Of a DNA stretch of 64,000 nt, positions 32,790-43,054 are shown piece by piece. The DNA is taken from the NCBI GenBank assembly GCA_043228905.1, contig JBHGNT010000021.1, forward strand, positions 9,920,001-9,984,000. The letters run 5' to 3'. A model generated the notes under the pieces. That model searched no databases. It was given only the letters and a program-made list of their open reading frames with translations, and was not told the DNA's origin. The DNA is from Azolla caroliniana. Lineage: Eukaryota > Polypodiophyta. A program made the translations under genes and the position numbers. How positions within the stretch are numbered: position 1 is the first letter of the stretch; each line of letters starts with the position of its first letter.

Positions 32790-33206
32790 CTGCTCTCACT
32801 TTGCATGAAAATTAAGCAACAACAACAAACTGTTTGCCCTAAGTCATATTTATACACATATGACTTTCGGGCTTATTTACAAATGTAGCCTCAAGGGCCC
32901 TTGGCAGACATATTCACAAATATGTCTCCGCATCCGGATCTCTCTCCGGGTACATACGTCATCCGGCTCCGTAACCGGGGTCTTCAGCATCCGGCTCCGT
33001 AAACGGGGTCTTCAGCATCCGGCTCCGATACCGGGATCTTCAGCATCCGGCTCCGTAACCGGGGTCTTCATCATCCGGATCCGCAGCCGGGTACTCTTCA
33101 TCCGGCTTCATGCCGGGTACTCTTCATCATATGGTTCCGTAACAGCCTCCGGGCTTGCCGTCATTCATCTCCGGACATCCCATCCGGAGGGACCGAAATC
33201 CCAACA
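32480..33206 (-). mobile_element. copia-6 3' LTR
   Basis: Minus orientation TGTTGGGATTTCGGTCC...TTGTTTTCAACA. U3 (33,206 down to about 32,860) has at least four 25-28-bp subrepeats of CATCCGGCTCCGTAACCGGG. A TATAAATA box (complement of about 32,846-32,855) and a (CT)n tract at 32,743-32,786 follow in the leader. Confidence 0.96.
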
Positions 33207-33217
33207 AACTCCCCCTT
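33207..33217 (-). other. copia-6 polypurine tract
   Basis: The complement reads AAGGGGGAGTT next to the 3' LTR. The polyprotein stop codon (33,217-33,219) directly abuts and slightly overlaps it, so there is no 3' non-coding spacer. Confidence 0.9.
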
Positions 33218-36200
33218 CACTTCGGCATGGGATGTCTCTCCAACCCGATCCTCTTCCGGCATGCTTCCAGTTTGTCGGGTGTGAGCACCTTGGTCAGCAT
33301 ATCCGACCCGTTCTCGTCCGTGTGGATCTTCGTCAGCACGAACTCCTTGTCTTCTATCCTTTCCCGGATCCAGTGGTATCTACGCTGGATGTGTTTCGTC
33401 CGGGAATGGTAGGCCGCGTTCTTTGCAAGGTGGATGGCACTCTGACTATCGCAGTAGAGTCGGTACTCCTCCTGCCGGATCCCGAGCTCTCTAATGAAGT
33501 CCTTCATCCATATTATTTCCTTGCCGGCTTCAACAGCTGCCATGTACTCCGCCTCCGTGGTTGACAACGCAACCGTCTTCTGCAGCCTCGACTGCCACGA
33601 AACGGCTCCCCCTGCATAGGTCATCACATACCCTGATGTGGACCGGCTGGTATCTGCATCAGCCGACATATCCGAATCGGTGAAGCCGTCGAGTTCGGGC
33701 TTACCGGAGCCGAATCGGAGGCACACGTTTGCCGTGCCCTTCAGGTATCGGAGTATCCACTTGACCGCGTTCCAGTGCTCTTTGCCAGGGTTGCTCATGT
33801 ACCGGCTCACCACTCCGACTGCATATCCTATGTCCGGTCTCGTACACACCATGGCGTACATCAAGCTCCCGACGGCTGAGGCATATGGCACTTTCATCAT
33901 ATCCTCCTTTTCAGCCTTTGTCTTGGGACTTTGCTTGTTGGACAGCTTGCAGTTTGCCAGGAGGGTCGATCCGACCGGTCTTGCTTCCGACATGTTGAAC
34001 CGGTGAAGCACCTTTGTCACGTACTTCTCCTGTGACAACCACAACTGCTTCTTCTTCCGGTCCCGGATGATATGCATCCCTAGTATTTGCCTCGCCGGAC
34101 CCAGGTCCTTCATTGAGAAGGTTCGGTGAAGCGCTTTCTTCAGCATCCGTATCTTGACCTGGTCCCGTCCGACGATCAACATGTCGTCCACGTATAGGAG
34201 GAGTATTAGAAAGTCTCCTCCGTCGAACTTCTTCACAAACACGCAGTGGTCGGACTGCGTTTTGCAGTACCCTTCGTCGGTCATGAAGGAGTCGAACTTC
34301 CGGTACCATTGCCGGGGAGCCTGCTTCAGTCCGTAAAGGCTCTTCTTCAACCGGCATACCAAGTGCTCCTTCCCTTTCTTCTCGAATCCTTCCGGTTGCT
34401 GCATGTAGATCTCTTCTTCGAGGTCACCGTGAAGGAATGCCGTCTTCACGTCCATCTGTTCTACCTCGAGGTCCATGCTTGCCGCAATGCTCAGCACCGT
34501 CCGGATGGAGGTCATCTTCACTACCGGGGCAAATATCTCGTCGAAGTCGACGCCCTTCTTCTGCTGGAACCCCTTCACCACGATCCTGGCTTTGTATCTC
34601 GGGGGGTTTCCGGCATCTCCCGGTTTCAGCTTGAACACCCACTTGTTACGGAGTGCCCGTTTTCCTTTCGGCAACTCCACAAGTTCATATGTGTGGTTCT
34701 CATGCAGGGAATCCATCTCCTCCTGCATGGCACTTAACCACCTGCGGCTATGGGTGTCATGCTTTGCTTCTTCAAAGCTCTCCGGCTCCCCCTCGTCGGT
34801 TAGCAGCACGTGCTCTGGTTCCGGAAATCTCCGGGGGGCCCTTCTCTCTCTTAGAGGATATCTCCGTTCCGGAGCTTCGGTAACCGGTTCTTCCGATTCT
34901 TCTTCATCCGAATCCATTTCGGGATCGGGGCCGGTTCCGGTATCATTTTCATCTTCTTCGGCCGGTTCTGTTTCTTCACCGTCTTCGGCCGGGTCCTCGA
35001 GTGCTAACCGGTCCCTTGCCAGTCGGGACTGCTCCTCGTAGAGTTGATCCTCACCGGTCGACTTGGAGCTCTTCATCTTCTTCTCCGACTCCCAGTCGGC
35101 GAGTGTCTTGTTCTCCATGAAGATGATATCTCGACTCCTGAATATCTTCTTGTCGACCGGGTCCCATACTCGGTAGCCGAACTCGTCGTCGCCGTAACCG
35201 AGGAATATGCATGGCCGGGTCTTTGGATCTAACTTTCCTCTCCGGTCCATTGCCACATGCACGTATGCGAGACACCCGAACACCTTCAGATGCCGGTAGG
35301 ACACTTCCTTACCGGTCCACACTTTCTGCGGCGTGTCTCCGTCCAAAGGTACTGAGGGTGATCTATTTATCACATACGTCGCCGTCGACATTGCCTCAGC
35401 CCAAAACCCCTTGGGTAATTTCGCATGCGCCAGCATACTCCGGACCCTCTCCATTATGGTCCGGTTCATCCTCTCGGCCAGCCCGTTCAGTTCCGGCGTC
35501 TTCGGCACAGTAAACTCGAGCCGGATTCCCTTCGAGCGACAGTACTCCTGGAACTGCCCCCGGTATTCCCCTCCGTTATCCGCTCGTATCGCTTTCAGCT
35601 TCTTGCCGGATTCCCTTTCGACTCTCGCGTGAAGTTCTTTGAAGACGCACAACACTTGGTCCTTTGTCTTCAACGGTGCCGTCCACAGCTTCCGGCTGTG
35701 GTCATCAATGAATGTCACGAAGTATTGGGCTCCGCCATGTGACTTCGTTTCTACTTGACACACGTCAGTGTGCACCAGCTCCAATGGTGCGCTACGTCTC
35801 GTCGGTGGCCTTGAGTGGAAGGAGGTCCGGTTTTGCTTACCGGCCAGGCAGTCCGTGCACTTCTCCAGGTGCACATGCTTCACTGGAATAAGGTTGTCTT
35901 CTGCAAGCCTCTTCATCCCCTTCTCACTCATGTGGCACAGTCTTTTGTGCCACAGCTCACCGGCAGTGTCGGCTGCCACATTCAGCTCTTCCGGACATAA
36001 CCGGGCATTCATCAGGTATAGTGTGTTGACCTTCCGGGCCCGAGCCACTATCAGGCTCCCTTTGCTGAACTTCATGACACCGTTCCGGATGCTGCCCGTG
36101 TAGCCTTCATCGTCTAGCCTCCCGGCCGAGATCAGGTTCAATCGGACCTCCGGAACGTGTCGAACATCCTTCAGCAGCATCTTGCATCCGGTTGATGTCA

Positions 36201-37290
36201 TCAGCCACACGTCTCCTATGCCGGCAATCCGGCATGTACCTTCATTTCCCATCCGGACACAGCCATGCTCACCGGCTGTGTAGGATGAGAAGTATTTCTT
36301 CTCCGGGGTCAGGTGGAACGACGCTCCGGAATCGACCACCCAGGTCATCTCTACACCGGCAAGGTTCAGCTCCCTCTCTTCGGTAATGAGCATTATCTCT
36401 TCTTCACTTGCCGCGAGTGCCGTCGTTCCTTTCCGGTCCGGCCCTCGCCGATCCGGACCTCTCCGGTCCGTGGCTCCCCGGTATGCACCGTTTCTCTCTG
36501 GTGACTTCTTCGAATCGGTGTCGTCGGCTCCGTTGTCTTTTCGGTAATGCCGACAATTCTTCCGGAAGTGCCCCGTCTTCCCACAGTGGAAGCATGTGGG
36601 CCTTCCTCTTGACTGCGACCGGGTCCCCGACTTCTCCCGTCTTTGCGGACTCCGGTTCCGATGTCTTCCCCATTCCGATTCGGTAAGCAGCGCCTTCGAG
36701 TCGGAGGCCGGTTCTTTATCTCTCCGATGCGCTTCTTCGTTCAAAATGCTTGTCTTTACCGTTTGTAGAGACAAGTTATCTTCGATGCAGGAGGTGCTGA
36801 GAGTCACCACCAAGTTCTCCCAGCTTTCCGGCAATGTACACATCAGAATGATGGCTTGCATTGCATCCTCCAACGGGAACTTGATCGCCGCAAGCTGGTT
36901 CACGAATCCCATGAACGTGCTTACGTGTTCCACCATACTCTCGCCGTCCCGGTACTTGAGGTTCACTATCTTCCTCATCAGGGAGGTCCGGTTCAACGCA
37001 TTCTTCCTCTCGTAGAGGCCCGACAGCTTCCGCCACATCTCATATGCGTTGGTGTCGTTCGCCACATGTTGTAGAACGCTCACGTCGACGTATTGCCGAA
37101 TGGTTGCAACGGCTTTCCGGTTCAGAAGCCTCCATTCCGTCTCAAGTACCCCCTTGGGTATTTCCGACCTGTCGATCGGTTCATACAGGTCCCGAACAAT
37201 GAGCAGATCCTCCATCTTTATCTTCCAGTCGGCGTAGTTCTGCGCATTCAGCACCATCATCCCCGGCTGCCCGTTGCTGCCGCCTTCCAT
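33217..37290 (-). CDS. copia-6 Gag-Pol polyprotein (complete)
   Basis: A single frame of 1,357 residues from the ATG at 37,290 (MEGGSNGQPG). The frame stays open 18 codons upstream, through the primer-binding site into the LTR, to an ATG at 37,344. I chose 37,290 because it lies outside the LTR and has a normal leader. Domains (residues from 37,290): Gag capsid 1-200, CCHC knuckle CFHCGKTGHFRKNC about 232, protease WVVDSGASFHLT about 316, pre-integrase WHKRLCHMSEKG, integrase core HTDVC / RADNGGEY / LNGLAERMNR about 505-620, acidic linker, RT with LLLYVDDMLIVG about 1,030, RNase H from GFTDSDMSADAD about 1,208 to the end. All catalytic residues are present and length is normal for copia. Very likely functional. 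Confidence 0.96.
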   Translation of the reverse strand: MEGGSNGQPGMMVLNAQNYADWKIKMEDLLIVRDLYEPIDRSEIPKGVLETEWRLLNRKAVATIRQYVDVSVLQHVANDTNAYEMWRKLSGLYERKNALNRTSLMRKIVNLKYRDGESMVEHVSTFMGFVNQLAAIKFPLEDAMQAIILMCTLPESWENLVVTLSTSCIEDNLSLQTVKTSILNEEAHRRDKEPASDSKALLTESEWGRHRNRSPQRREKSGTRSQSRGRPTCFHCGKTGHFRKNCRHYRKDNGADDTDSKKSPERNGAYRGATDRRGPDRRGPDRKGTTALAASEEEIMLITEERELNLAGVEMTWVVDSGASFHLTPEKKYFSSYTAGEHGCVRMGNEGTCRIAGIGDVWLMTSTGCKMLLKDVRHVPEVRLNLISAGRLDDEGYTGSIRNGVMKFSKGSLIVARARKVNTLYLMNARLCPEELNVAADTAGELWHKRLCHMSEKGMKRLAEDNLIPVKHVHLEKCTDCLAGKQNRTSFHSRPPTRRSAPLELVHTDVCQVETKSHGGAQYFVTFIDDHSRKLWTAPLKTKDQVLCVFKELHARVERESGKKLKAIRADNGGEYRGQFQEYCRSKGIRLEFTVPKTPELNGLAERMNRTIMERVRSMLAHAKLPKGFWAEAMSTATYVINRSPSVPLDGDTPQKVWTGKEVSYRHLKVFGCLAYVHVAMDRRGKLDPKTRPCIFLGYGDDEFGYRVWDPVDKKIFRSRDIIFMENKTLADWESEKKMKSSKSTGEDQLYEEQSRLARDRLALEDPAEDGEETEPAEEDENDTGTGPDPEMDSDEEESEEPVTEAPERRYPLRERRAPRRFPEPEHVLLTDEGEPESFEEAKHDTHSRRWLSAMQEEMDSLHENHTYELVELPKGKRALRNKWVFKLKPGDAGNPPRYKARIVVKGFQQKKGVDFDEIFAPVVKMTSIRTVLSIAASMDLEVEQMDVKTAFLHGDLEEEIYMQQPEGFEKKGKEHLVCRLKKSLYGLKQAPRQWYRKFDSFMTDEGYCKTQSDHCVFVKKFDGGDFLILLLYVDDMLIVGRDQVKIRMLKKALHRTFSMKDLGPARQILGMHIIRDRKKKQLWLSQEKYVTKVLHRFNMSEARPVGSTLLANCKLSNKQSPKTKAEKEDMMKVPYASAVGSLMYAMVCTRPDIGYAVGVVSRYMSNPGKEHWNAVKWILRYLKGTANVCLRFGSGKPELDGFTDSDMSADADTSRSTSGYVMTYAGGAVSWQSRLQKTVALSTTEAEYMAAVEAGKEIIWMKDFIRELGIRQEEYRLYCDSQSAIHLAKNAAYHSRTKHIQRRYHWIRERIEDKEFVLTKIHTDENGSDMLTKVLTPDKLEACRKRIGLERHPMPK

Positions 37291-37306
37291 TTTCTGGGTT
37301 ACCGTT

Positions 37307-37318
37307 GCTCTGATACCA
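37307..37318 (-). other. copia-6 primer-binding site
   Basis: The complement reads TGGTATCAGAGC, three bases (AAT) inside the 5' LTR. Confidence 0.93.
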
Positions 37319-37321
37319 ATT

Positions 37322-37584
37322 TGTTGAAAACAATGCTCGGCCACAACCGAGGAATGGGATCAACTCACAGAAAACAGGAAATACAAAATGCACAAAACAA
37401 TAGAGAGAAAGGTACACTGGATGTTTTGCGTGGAAAACCCTAAATGGGAAAAAACCACGGGAGTCCTCAAACTCCAACTATCACTATGAACAGGGATGTA
37501 CACTGGTGAAGCTACAAGGCAACAACCTTGAGCTCACTGTCTTCGCCACAGGCGGCGGCAATACACAGAGGCAACGACCTCTTC

Positions 37585-37635
<51 letters not shown>

Positions 37636-38052
37636 CTGCTCTCACTTTGCATGAAAATTAAGCAACAACAACAAACTGTTTGCCCTAAGTCATATTTATA
37701 CACATATGACTTTCGGGCTTATTTACAAATGTAGCCTCAAGGGCCCTTGGCAGACATATTCACAAATATGTCTCCGCATCCGGATCTCTCTCCGGGTACA
37801 TACGTCATCCGGCTCCGTAACCGGGGTCTTCAGCATCCGGCTCCGTAAACGGGGTCTTCAGCATCCGGCTCCGATACCGGGATCTTCAGCATCCGGCTCC
37901 GTAACCGGGGTCTTCATCATCCGGATCCGCAGCCGGGTACTCTTCATCCGGCTTCATGCCGGGTACTCTTCATCATATGGTTCCGTAACAGCCTCCGGGC
38001 TTGCCGTCATTCATCTCCGGACATCCCATCCGGAGGGACCGAAATCCCAACA
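37322..38052 (-). mobile_element. copia-6 5' LTR
   Basis: A 731-bp copy, identical to 32,480-33,206 apart from the CT-repeat length. In the transcribed part it holds an upstream ATG at 37,477 whose 98-codon frame runs past the gag start, out of frame with gag. Confidence 0.96.
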
Positions 38053-38816
38053 CTCTGTTCAGTCCGGTGTGGTTGACGTTGTGTGTCCATGCTGCAGACT
38101 GCGGGAGTGGCTTTGTTTAACTTATTGTATTCACATTGGTCGACTGTGTGAGCCTTCGAGTGGCAGATTGGGCAGTGGATTCGCATATTGCACTCCACTG
38201 CGGAATGCCCTGAGTTCCAGCAAATCGTGCAATGGATTGCTTGACGAAACTGGCGTTCCTCGTCCTGAGGTAACACTTGTCGTAAGGAGGACATAGAAAA
38301 CCTTTCCTCCTAGTCATCCAACTCGAGCGGTAACGCTCGTTCAATTACCATATCCGTCGTTTCCCCTTTCATGCTATTGTTGTTGAGCGTTGCCTGGATG
38401 GGCTGGCAAAAAGCTGCCAGAAATGTTTCCCGAGCCTCGTCCTCTGCGGGGCTCCGTTCCAGTTTCCGTTGTAAATTTTGGAAACGTAAGCTGAAGTCCA
38501 CTATCGTCTCGGTCGGCAGTTGCTTAATCGTATAAAACTGTCCGAGGATTTCGCGTTGTGGAACCCTCCGATGGAAGAATCGCAAGAAAGCGGACTGCAG
38601 CTGATCGAAGGTTGTTATTGCTGGTAAATCCATCTGTGAATGCCAAAACGCCGCTCACCCATCTAATGTTAACCCAAACTCCTTCATTTTCGACTGGTGT
38701 GCTACTGCATCCGAAAGGCTCTGCGCCATGTGGTTCACATTCCAGACATTCAGGAACATGCGAATACGAGTTGCGGCGTCGGTCTCGCCGTTAAAGCGGG
38801 GGTAGGCAAAGGCCAT
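38053..38816 (-). pseudogene. element G gag N-terminal part
   Basis: ATG at 38,816 (MAFAYPRFNGETDAA). The capsid (retrotransposon-gag type) is marked by FDQLQSAFLRFFHRR and ETIVDFSLRFQNLQRKLE. Two CCHC knuckles follow: CTICWNSGHSAVEC (about 38,225) and CPICHSKAHTVDQC (about 38,160). In-frame stops are TGA at 38,655 (probably a former Trp) and TAG at 38,308. Copia-6 interrupts it after TEQ, and it resumes at 32,479. Confidence 0.88.
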
Positions 38817-39083
38817 GGTGGGGGCTACGGCGGGTCAGGAAAGACCACCGGGTGGCTGTGGTGAGCGTAGTCTTCGCGTCTCGTCGAGGTATTTAGAGAG
38901 TGAAGAATCACCTTTGTACTCACGACAGGTAGTACTGAGGTTGCTGAGGCAAGGCTTTCGTCGTGCGCGTTCTTTTGCCTGGCGTGTGACGGACCTTGTT
39001 ATTGGTCGGTCTTGTCGTGTTGGTTCTCTGGGGCGTCTATGGCTAAACATCCATTCGTCGTTGCTCGTCTGTGAGAAGACACA

Positions 39084-39100
39084 GATCACCGAGCGTGCCA
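39084..39100 (-). other. element G primer-binding site (probable)
   Basis: The complement reads TGGCACGCTCGGTGATC, four bases inside the 5' LTR. It starts with TGG as tRNA-primed sites do. I could not assign the tRNA. Confidence 0.5.
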
Positions 39101-39104
39101 AAAG

Positions 39105-39530
39105 TGTTGCCGATTAGGAACACGGTCCTCGGTCAGTCCTTCGACCTAGACCTCCAAGTGGGTGTGGAACAACGAATAGGCGTCTAAGGGGGAATGTTCC
39201 CTCGAACCTATCAGCGTATAAGGGGGACGGCTATAACCGAATCCTTAGCAAGGGTTACACTTATGTTCTTACACGCTCAGGTCTTCAAGACACACAGTGG
39301 ATTAACCGTAACTATACACAGAGAATCAGAGAAGATAGAATTCTATTATGATATGTTTCTTACATTCCCAAAATTACACGCTCCGTCTATCAGAGGTTTT
39401 TTGCCTTTTATATACGCAAGGTCTATTTAGCCGTTCACGCTTCCTGCGTGAACCGTTACATGCGTTATGATCTTATATTATTTCTTATTCCTACGCTCTT
39501 GTCCGTCAGTTACTATTCCGGCGAACAACA
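39105..39530 (-). mobile_element. element G 5' LTR
   Basis: A 426-bp LTR (TGTTGCCGATTAGGAAC...GCGAACAACA on plus), partner of 17,675-18,003. It includes a TATATAC near 39,410. Confidence 0.92.
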
Positions 39531-40023
39531 CTTATACCTCCTTCCGCTCCTTTTCGACCCTTCTGCTTGATCTTGTTCACCTTCCGCCACTGTTAGTATC
39601 TTAGTCTTATGTTGGATCCAATGCCGACCGCCGAAGTCTCTAGCCCGGTGTGAGGTGACCCATAGGACTGGTCTTCGTTCTTCGCTTCCGGATTGGTTAT
39701 CTGGAAGTCCGCTCCGCCCGGTTCTCGTCCGAGGCCACCGACCCTTTTAGTGGTGTCGGTGGAAAGCATCCGCTCTATGATCAATCAAGCCCCTCCTGGG
39801 CTTGATTCTCCAATGTACGGAGTTTCGGCTCCGATGCCAATCCCACCAGACTCGTTCTGTACTCTCGATCATCTTCTTCCCGATTCCCGACCTTCGCTCG
39901 ATCGGTCTTTCTCCCCATGTAAAAGAGGGCAGCTCGTCCTGCACCCTCTCCCATATCGGCACCTTCATACCGAACCCGGCCCCTTTCGATCGGCTCTACT
40001 GCCTCTCCCTTGTCTTCCGTGTC
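39531..40023 (-). other. element B interior, segment right of G
   Basis: B sequence between the G target site and the B gag frame. The complement has short open stretches (for example 39,593-39,784) without a recognisable domain. It joins 17,674 on the other side of G. Confidence 0.5.
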
Positions 40024-41259
40024 TCAGGCTGGTTTCGGTCGAATGATCCACATCCGGATCGTGCTCCAACCGAATCGGAATGCTGACCAGTTCGATCCTC
40101 GGTCGGGTCGACTTCCAATTCCGCTCCCCTCGGTGCCGCCTCTCATCTCGTCCTTCTTCTCTGTTGCGGCTCCGTCCTCGATCTCCTCACAGGCCATTTC
40201 CCATCCATCTTCGCTGGCATCGTGCCAGGACTCCTCGCTGGCGCCTTCCATCTCTCCGGTCTTATGTCAACACACGGGCTCGACTACCAGAGTCCCTGGA
40301 ATCTGCATGGAGGGATCTTCTCTGCTCCCGACCTCCTCCTCAACCGGCCTTTCTCTGCAAGTCGAGAGGGCGTCTCGCTCCACACCCTCTCCCGTGGTAC
40401 CGTCGTACCATTCTTCTGCCTCTGCCTGGGCCATGTCTGCCTTGTTCGGAAGGCGAATTAGCTCTGAGTCTTCGGAATCTGCCCACATGCTAAATCTCTC
40501 TTCTTCATCGACCATCACCTTCAGAGCCTTGTACGCTTCCCAAACCAAGGCTTCGACATCGAGCTTCGCCAGTCCTTCTTGTTGCGTGCCTGCTTCCTGT
40601 CGTGATGACACGCCTTCACGCGTTATCTTCCCTTTGCCTTTTGCGGACCGCTCCTCATCCAACCGTCAACATACTCGTTCGACTTCCAACCAGTCCTCAG
40701 TAAGGCCATTCGCTCTGTCGTCGTCTTCGAGCTGAATCCCGATGGCCTTCCGTTCCGCTTGGTCAATCAACCTAATGAATAACAGGACTTTGTCCACCCC
40801 CACTAGTCTTTGATCCCACTCCGGGAGCCGAGTAAATCAACACTCGAACTCCTTGAACACCTTCATTGCGGCCCAATGGGTCTTTGCCGATGCTATCCAT
40901 TGGTCGAAATCACACTTTCCTCGGCTTTTCGGACATCCTCCATATGCCTGTAGGAGCACCTCTTCGAAGGCCTCCCACGAACTATAAGCTTCTTGGAGCT
41001 CCTTTACTTCCGCGTGGATACGGACGACAACGACCCGACAGAAGAACTCCAGTCTCAATGCCTCATCTACACTTCTCACCTCCATTTCTACGTTGTAGGC
41101 TTCCAAGTAGAATGGGACTTTGTCCCCATTGAAACGGCCGACTCTTTTGACCACTCGCTCAATAGCTCATTGGGTTGCTTCTTGCCTCATCACCACTCGT
41201 CTGAACTCCAACACCACTTCGGCCACCATCTCCGCGAAGTCATCGTCTTCCGACTCCAT
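40024..41259 (-). pseudogene. element B gag, one frame with stops
   Basis: A minus frame of about 412 codons from the ATG at 41,259 (MESEDDDFAEMVAEVVLEF). The capsid-like region (RFNGDKVPFYLEAYNVEME, SSWEAFEEVLLQAYG, NGLTEDWLEVERVC) aligns with Gag of A (ILAQVGIFEG, LTEDWDEVKRAC) and C (GRFQGKNATSYLATYR, TWEEFKGRLLEKYG). An acidic Glu/Ala/Gly-rich part follows (40,662-40,024). Four TGA/TAG-type stops interrupt it (for example after ATQ, FEC, RVC). I see no knuckle or DHGS protease in B. Probably the particle protein of a non-autonomous element. Confidence 0.7.
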
Positions 41260-41273
41260 CCTCCCTTGTTGCC

Positions 41274-41294
41274 CTTCACGTCGGGTTCACCAAA
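41274..41294 (-). other. element B primer-binding site
   Basis: The complement reads TTGGTGAACCCGACGTGAA next to the 5' LTR, the same motif as in A and C. Confidence 0.75.
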
Positions 41295-41296
41295 GA

Positions 41297-42047
41297 TGTC
41301 GCGGTATTCCGCGAGTATGTGTTGAAAGGGGCGGGACCACAGGGGGTCTCGGACAAGGAAGAGATGGATGTTGGGAGATCGACCCTCTCCAGTCCCGGCT
41401 ACACCGCCTGTGGTGCAAACAGGAACGATTCCGGACGTGTACCGGAGGCTATCGAACACGAGAGAGAGAGAGAGAGAGAGAGAATATGTGCAACACCGAC
41501 TCAACGCACGCTACTTATGTACAGAAAAGGAAAGAAGAAACTCCGAAGACGCAGACACAGACATAAATGCATAGAACTTCTCTATATATGTACAATAGTA
41601 AGATACAACTTGGGCTTCGAGCTGGACCAAGGTAGGTAGGTTAGGTTACAACAGCAGTCTGCTGCCAAGCTGCCGATCGGGGAGCTCTCAAGCTCGTCGC
41701 GCCGAGCAGGGTCCTGCACAAGAGACAGGGCAGAAGCCTAAACCCCTTTAGACATACGAGCTCCTAATCGGACTAAACCCTATACATAAAACAAGAAATT
41801 AAGAAGAAGAAAGATTATCATACCTTGGACCTAATGGTATACCCTCCTAACTCAAAATGGGCAACCTCTTCATAAGAGACCCCTCCCTTCCTTTTATAGC
41901 CCAAGGACGGAGGGACGTTACAATGTCGGATAAATTCTCCCCCTTATTCGATACACCATTTCCCTACTATACATGTGCACATGTTGCACATTGCCGACTT
42001 GCCCATTCCATCCCTACTTCACACCAAAGCCGGAAATCTTCACTACA
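41297..42047 (-). mobile_element. element B 5' LTR
   Basis: A 751-bp partner of 11,955-12,693 (TGTCGCGGTATTCCGCGAG...CTTCACTACA on plus), with a shorter GA tract at 41,461-41,482. Confidence 0.88.
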
Positions 42048-43054
42048 ACGTGTCGCGCCACGACTTCTTCCATCAACCGCTTCATTCCATTGTGCCCGCG
42101 CATTCTAGAGGTACACCACGTGGCTCCTAAGTGCTTCTACAAAATCCACGCACTCCTTTTGGACATGTCCGACCGCATCACACCACATACATCGTTGGTC
42201 GACTGGAGGCTTCCGGTCACGCGATTGTCCTCTATTGTCTCTCCGTCTTTGTCGCGCAATTGTCCTGCGCGATCTGGAGATCACGCACCATTTGTGTCAG
42301 CTCCTCTAGAGTTGATGCTCTGGATGGTCCCTTGACCACGCCGATCGGGGTCAAGTCCGACTCAAGCCAGCTTCGAGTCTCTTCCTTTCACGCCAGCAAC
42401 GACTCCTCGAACTTCCTTACCGCGATCGGTCTCGTTGTTGACGAACCCTCGTCACTCCACTCGCACCGCTTGTCGAAACAGATGCAGACTCTCTATACCA
42501 CAGCCCAGTCGATCGTCAGCCCGTCATCCGTCTCTAGTAGGAGACACACCTGCTCTCGATCCTGCATGTCCACAGACTTGACGAATAACAGGACCGGCTC
42601 ATGTCAAGCATAGTCCTATCTAACGCCGAGAGACGGGCAAACCGTCTCACGAACTCTTGGAGGAGCGTTGACGTGTTCCTCCCTTTCCCGGGGTTCTCAA
42701 CCCATTCCATGAATTCCCGCTTCGACAGCCAAAGCGAGTCATCGAACCCGTACTTCTCGAGGAGCCGCCCTTTGAACTCCTCCCAGGTCTGGCAACCAGC
42801 CTACACTTCGAGCACCTCTGCGTGGATGCCCGGTGTCACCAACCGAGGGAATTCGGTCAGCCGCCTATTCTCCAGGATGTTCCTCATTATCATCCTGGCC
42901 CTATAGGTCGCCAGATAACTTGTAGCGTTCTTCCCTTGGAACCGGCCTATAATGCCGACAATCGATTCAATGGCCCTGTCAAGGGCACCTGTACCCTCAC
43001 GAGCGTTCACTAGTTGGTCAACGGCCACCACCATGGCTTTGGCGAGTTCGGACC
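42048..43054 (-). pseudogene. element C gag
   Basis: The gag start lies beyond copia-4 (ATG at 49,141: MRGSELAKAM when the copia-4 insert is skipped). It continues here with VVAVDQLVNAREG, GRFQGKNATSYLATYRARM, TWEEFKGRLLEKYGFDDSL, frameshifts and stops in the middle, then a knuckle CMWCDAVGHVQKEC near 42,195. It is homologous to element A Gag (knuckle CMWCDSVDHQKKDC). Element B splits it from its protease at 11,954. Too damaged to be made. Confidence 0.75.

Larger units (their letters stand above)
32480..38052 (-). mobile_element. copia-6, intact full-length Ty1/copia
   Basis: A 5,573-bp element with LTRs at 32,480-33,206 and 37,322-38,052, perfect CTCTG duplications (32,475-32,479; 38,053-38,057), primer-binding site, one unbroken polyprotein frame and a polypurine tract. 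By eye the LTRs are identical except for the length of the CT tract (727 versus 731 bp), so insertion was very recent. It is the likely autonomous relative of copia-2 and the two solo LTRs. Confidence 0.96.
17675..39530 (-). mobile_element. element G: Ty3/gypsy retrotransposon with an extra 3' open frame
   Basis: LTRs at 17,675-18,003 and 39,105-39,530, flanked by a perfect CTTAT duplication (17,670-17,674; 39,531-39,535). With the nested copia-5 and copia-6 removed it is about 9.25 kb. Minus-strand order is LTR, primer-binding site, gag with three knuckles, protease, RT, RNase H, integrase, then a 977-codon extra frame, LTR. The integrase C-terminus lacks an obvious chromodomain and its motifs resemble the Tat/Athila side of plant Ty3 elements (inference). 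Stops and lost catalytic residues show it is dead. Confidence 0.92.
11955..42047 (-). mobile_element. element B: gag-bearing LTR retrotransposon, split by A and G
   Basis: LTRs at 11,955-12,693 and 41,297-42,047 are clearly homologous over their length. Flanks are GCGT (11,951-11,954) and ACGT (42,048-42,051), a near-match target duplication. Element C's coding order resumes across it. Without the nested elements A (13,210-16,842) and G (17,675-39,530), B is about 4.6 kb. It carries a gag frame but I see no polymerase, so it is probably non-autonomous. Confidence 0.8.

Noticed and set aside
33638-37443. Several plus-strand frames opposite copia-6 pol
   Set aside because: Shadows of the intact polyprotein on the other strand.
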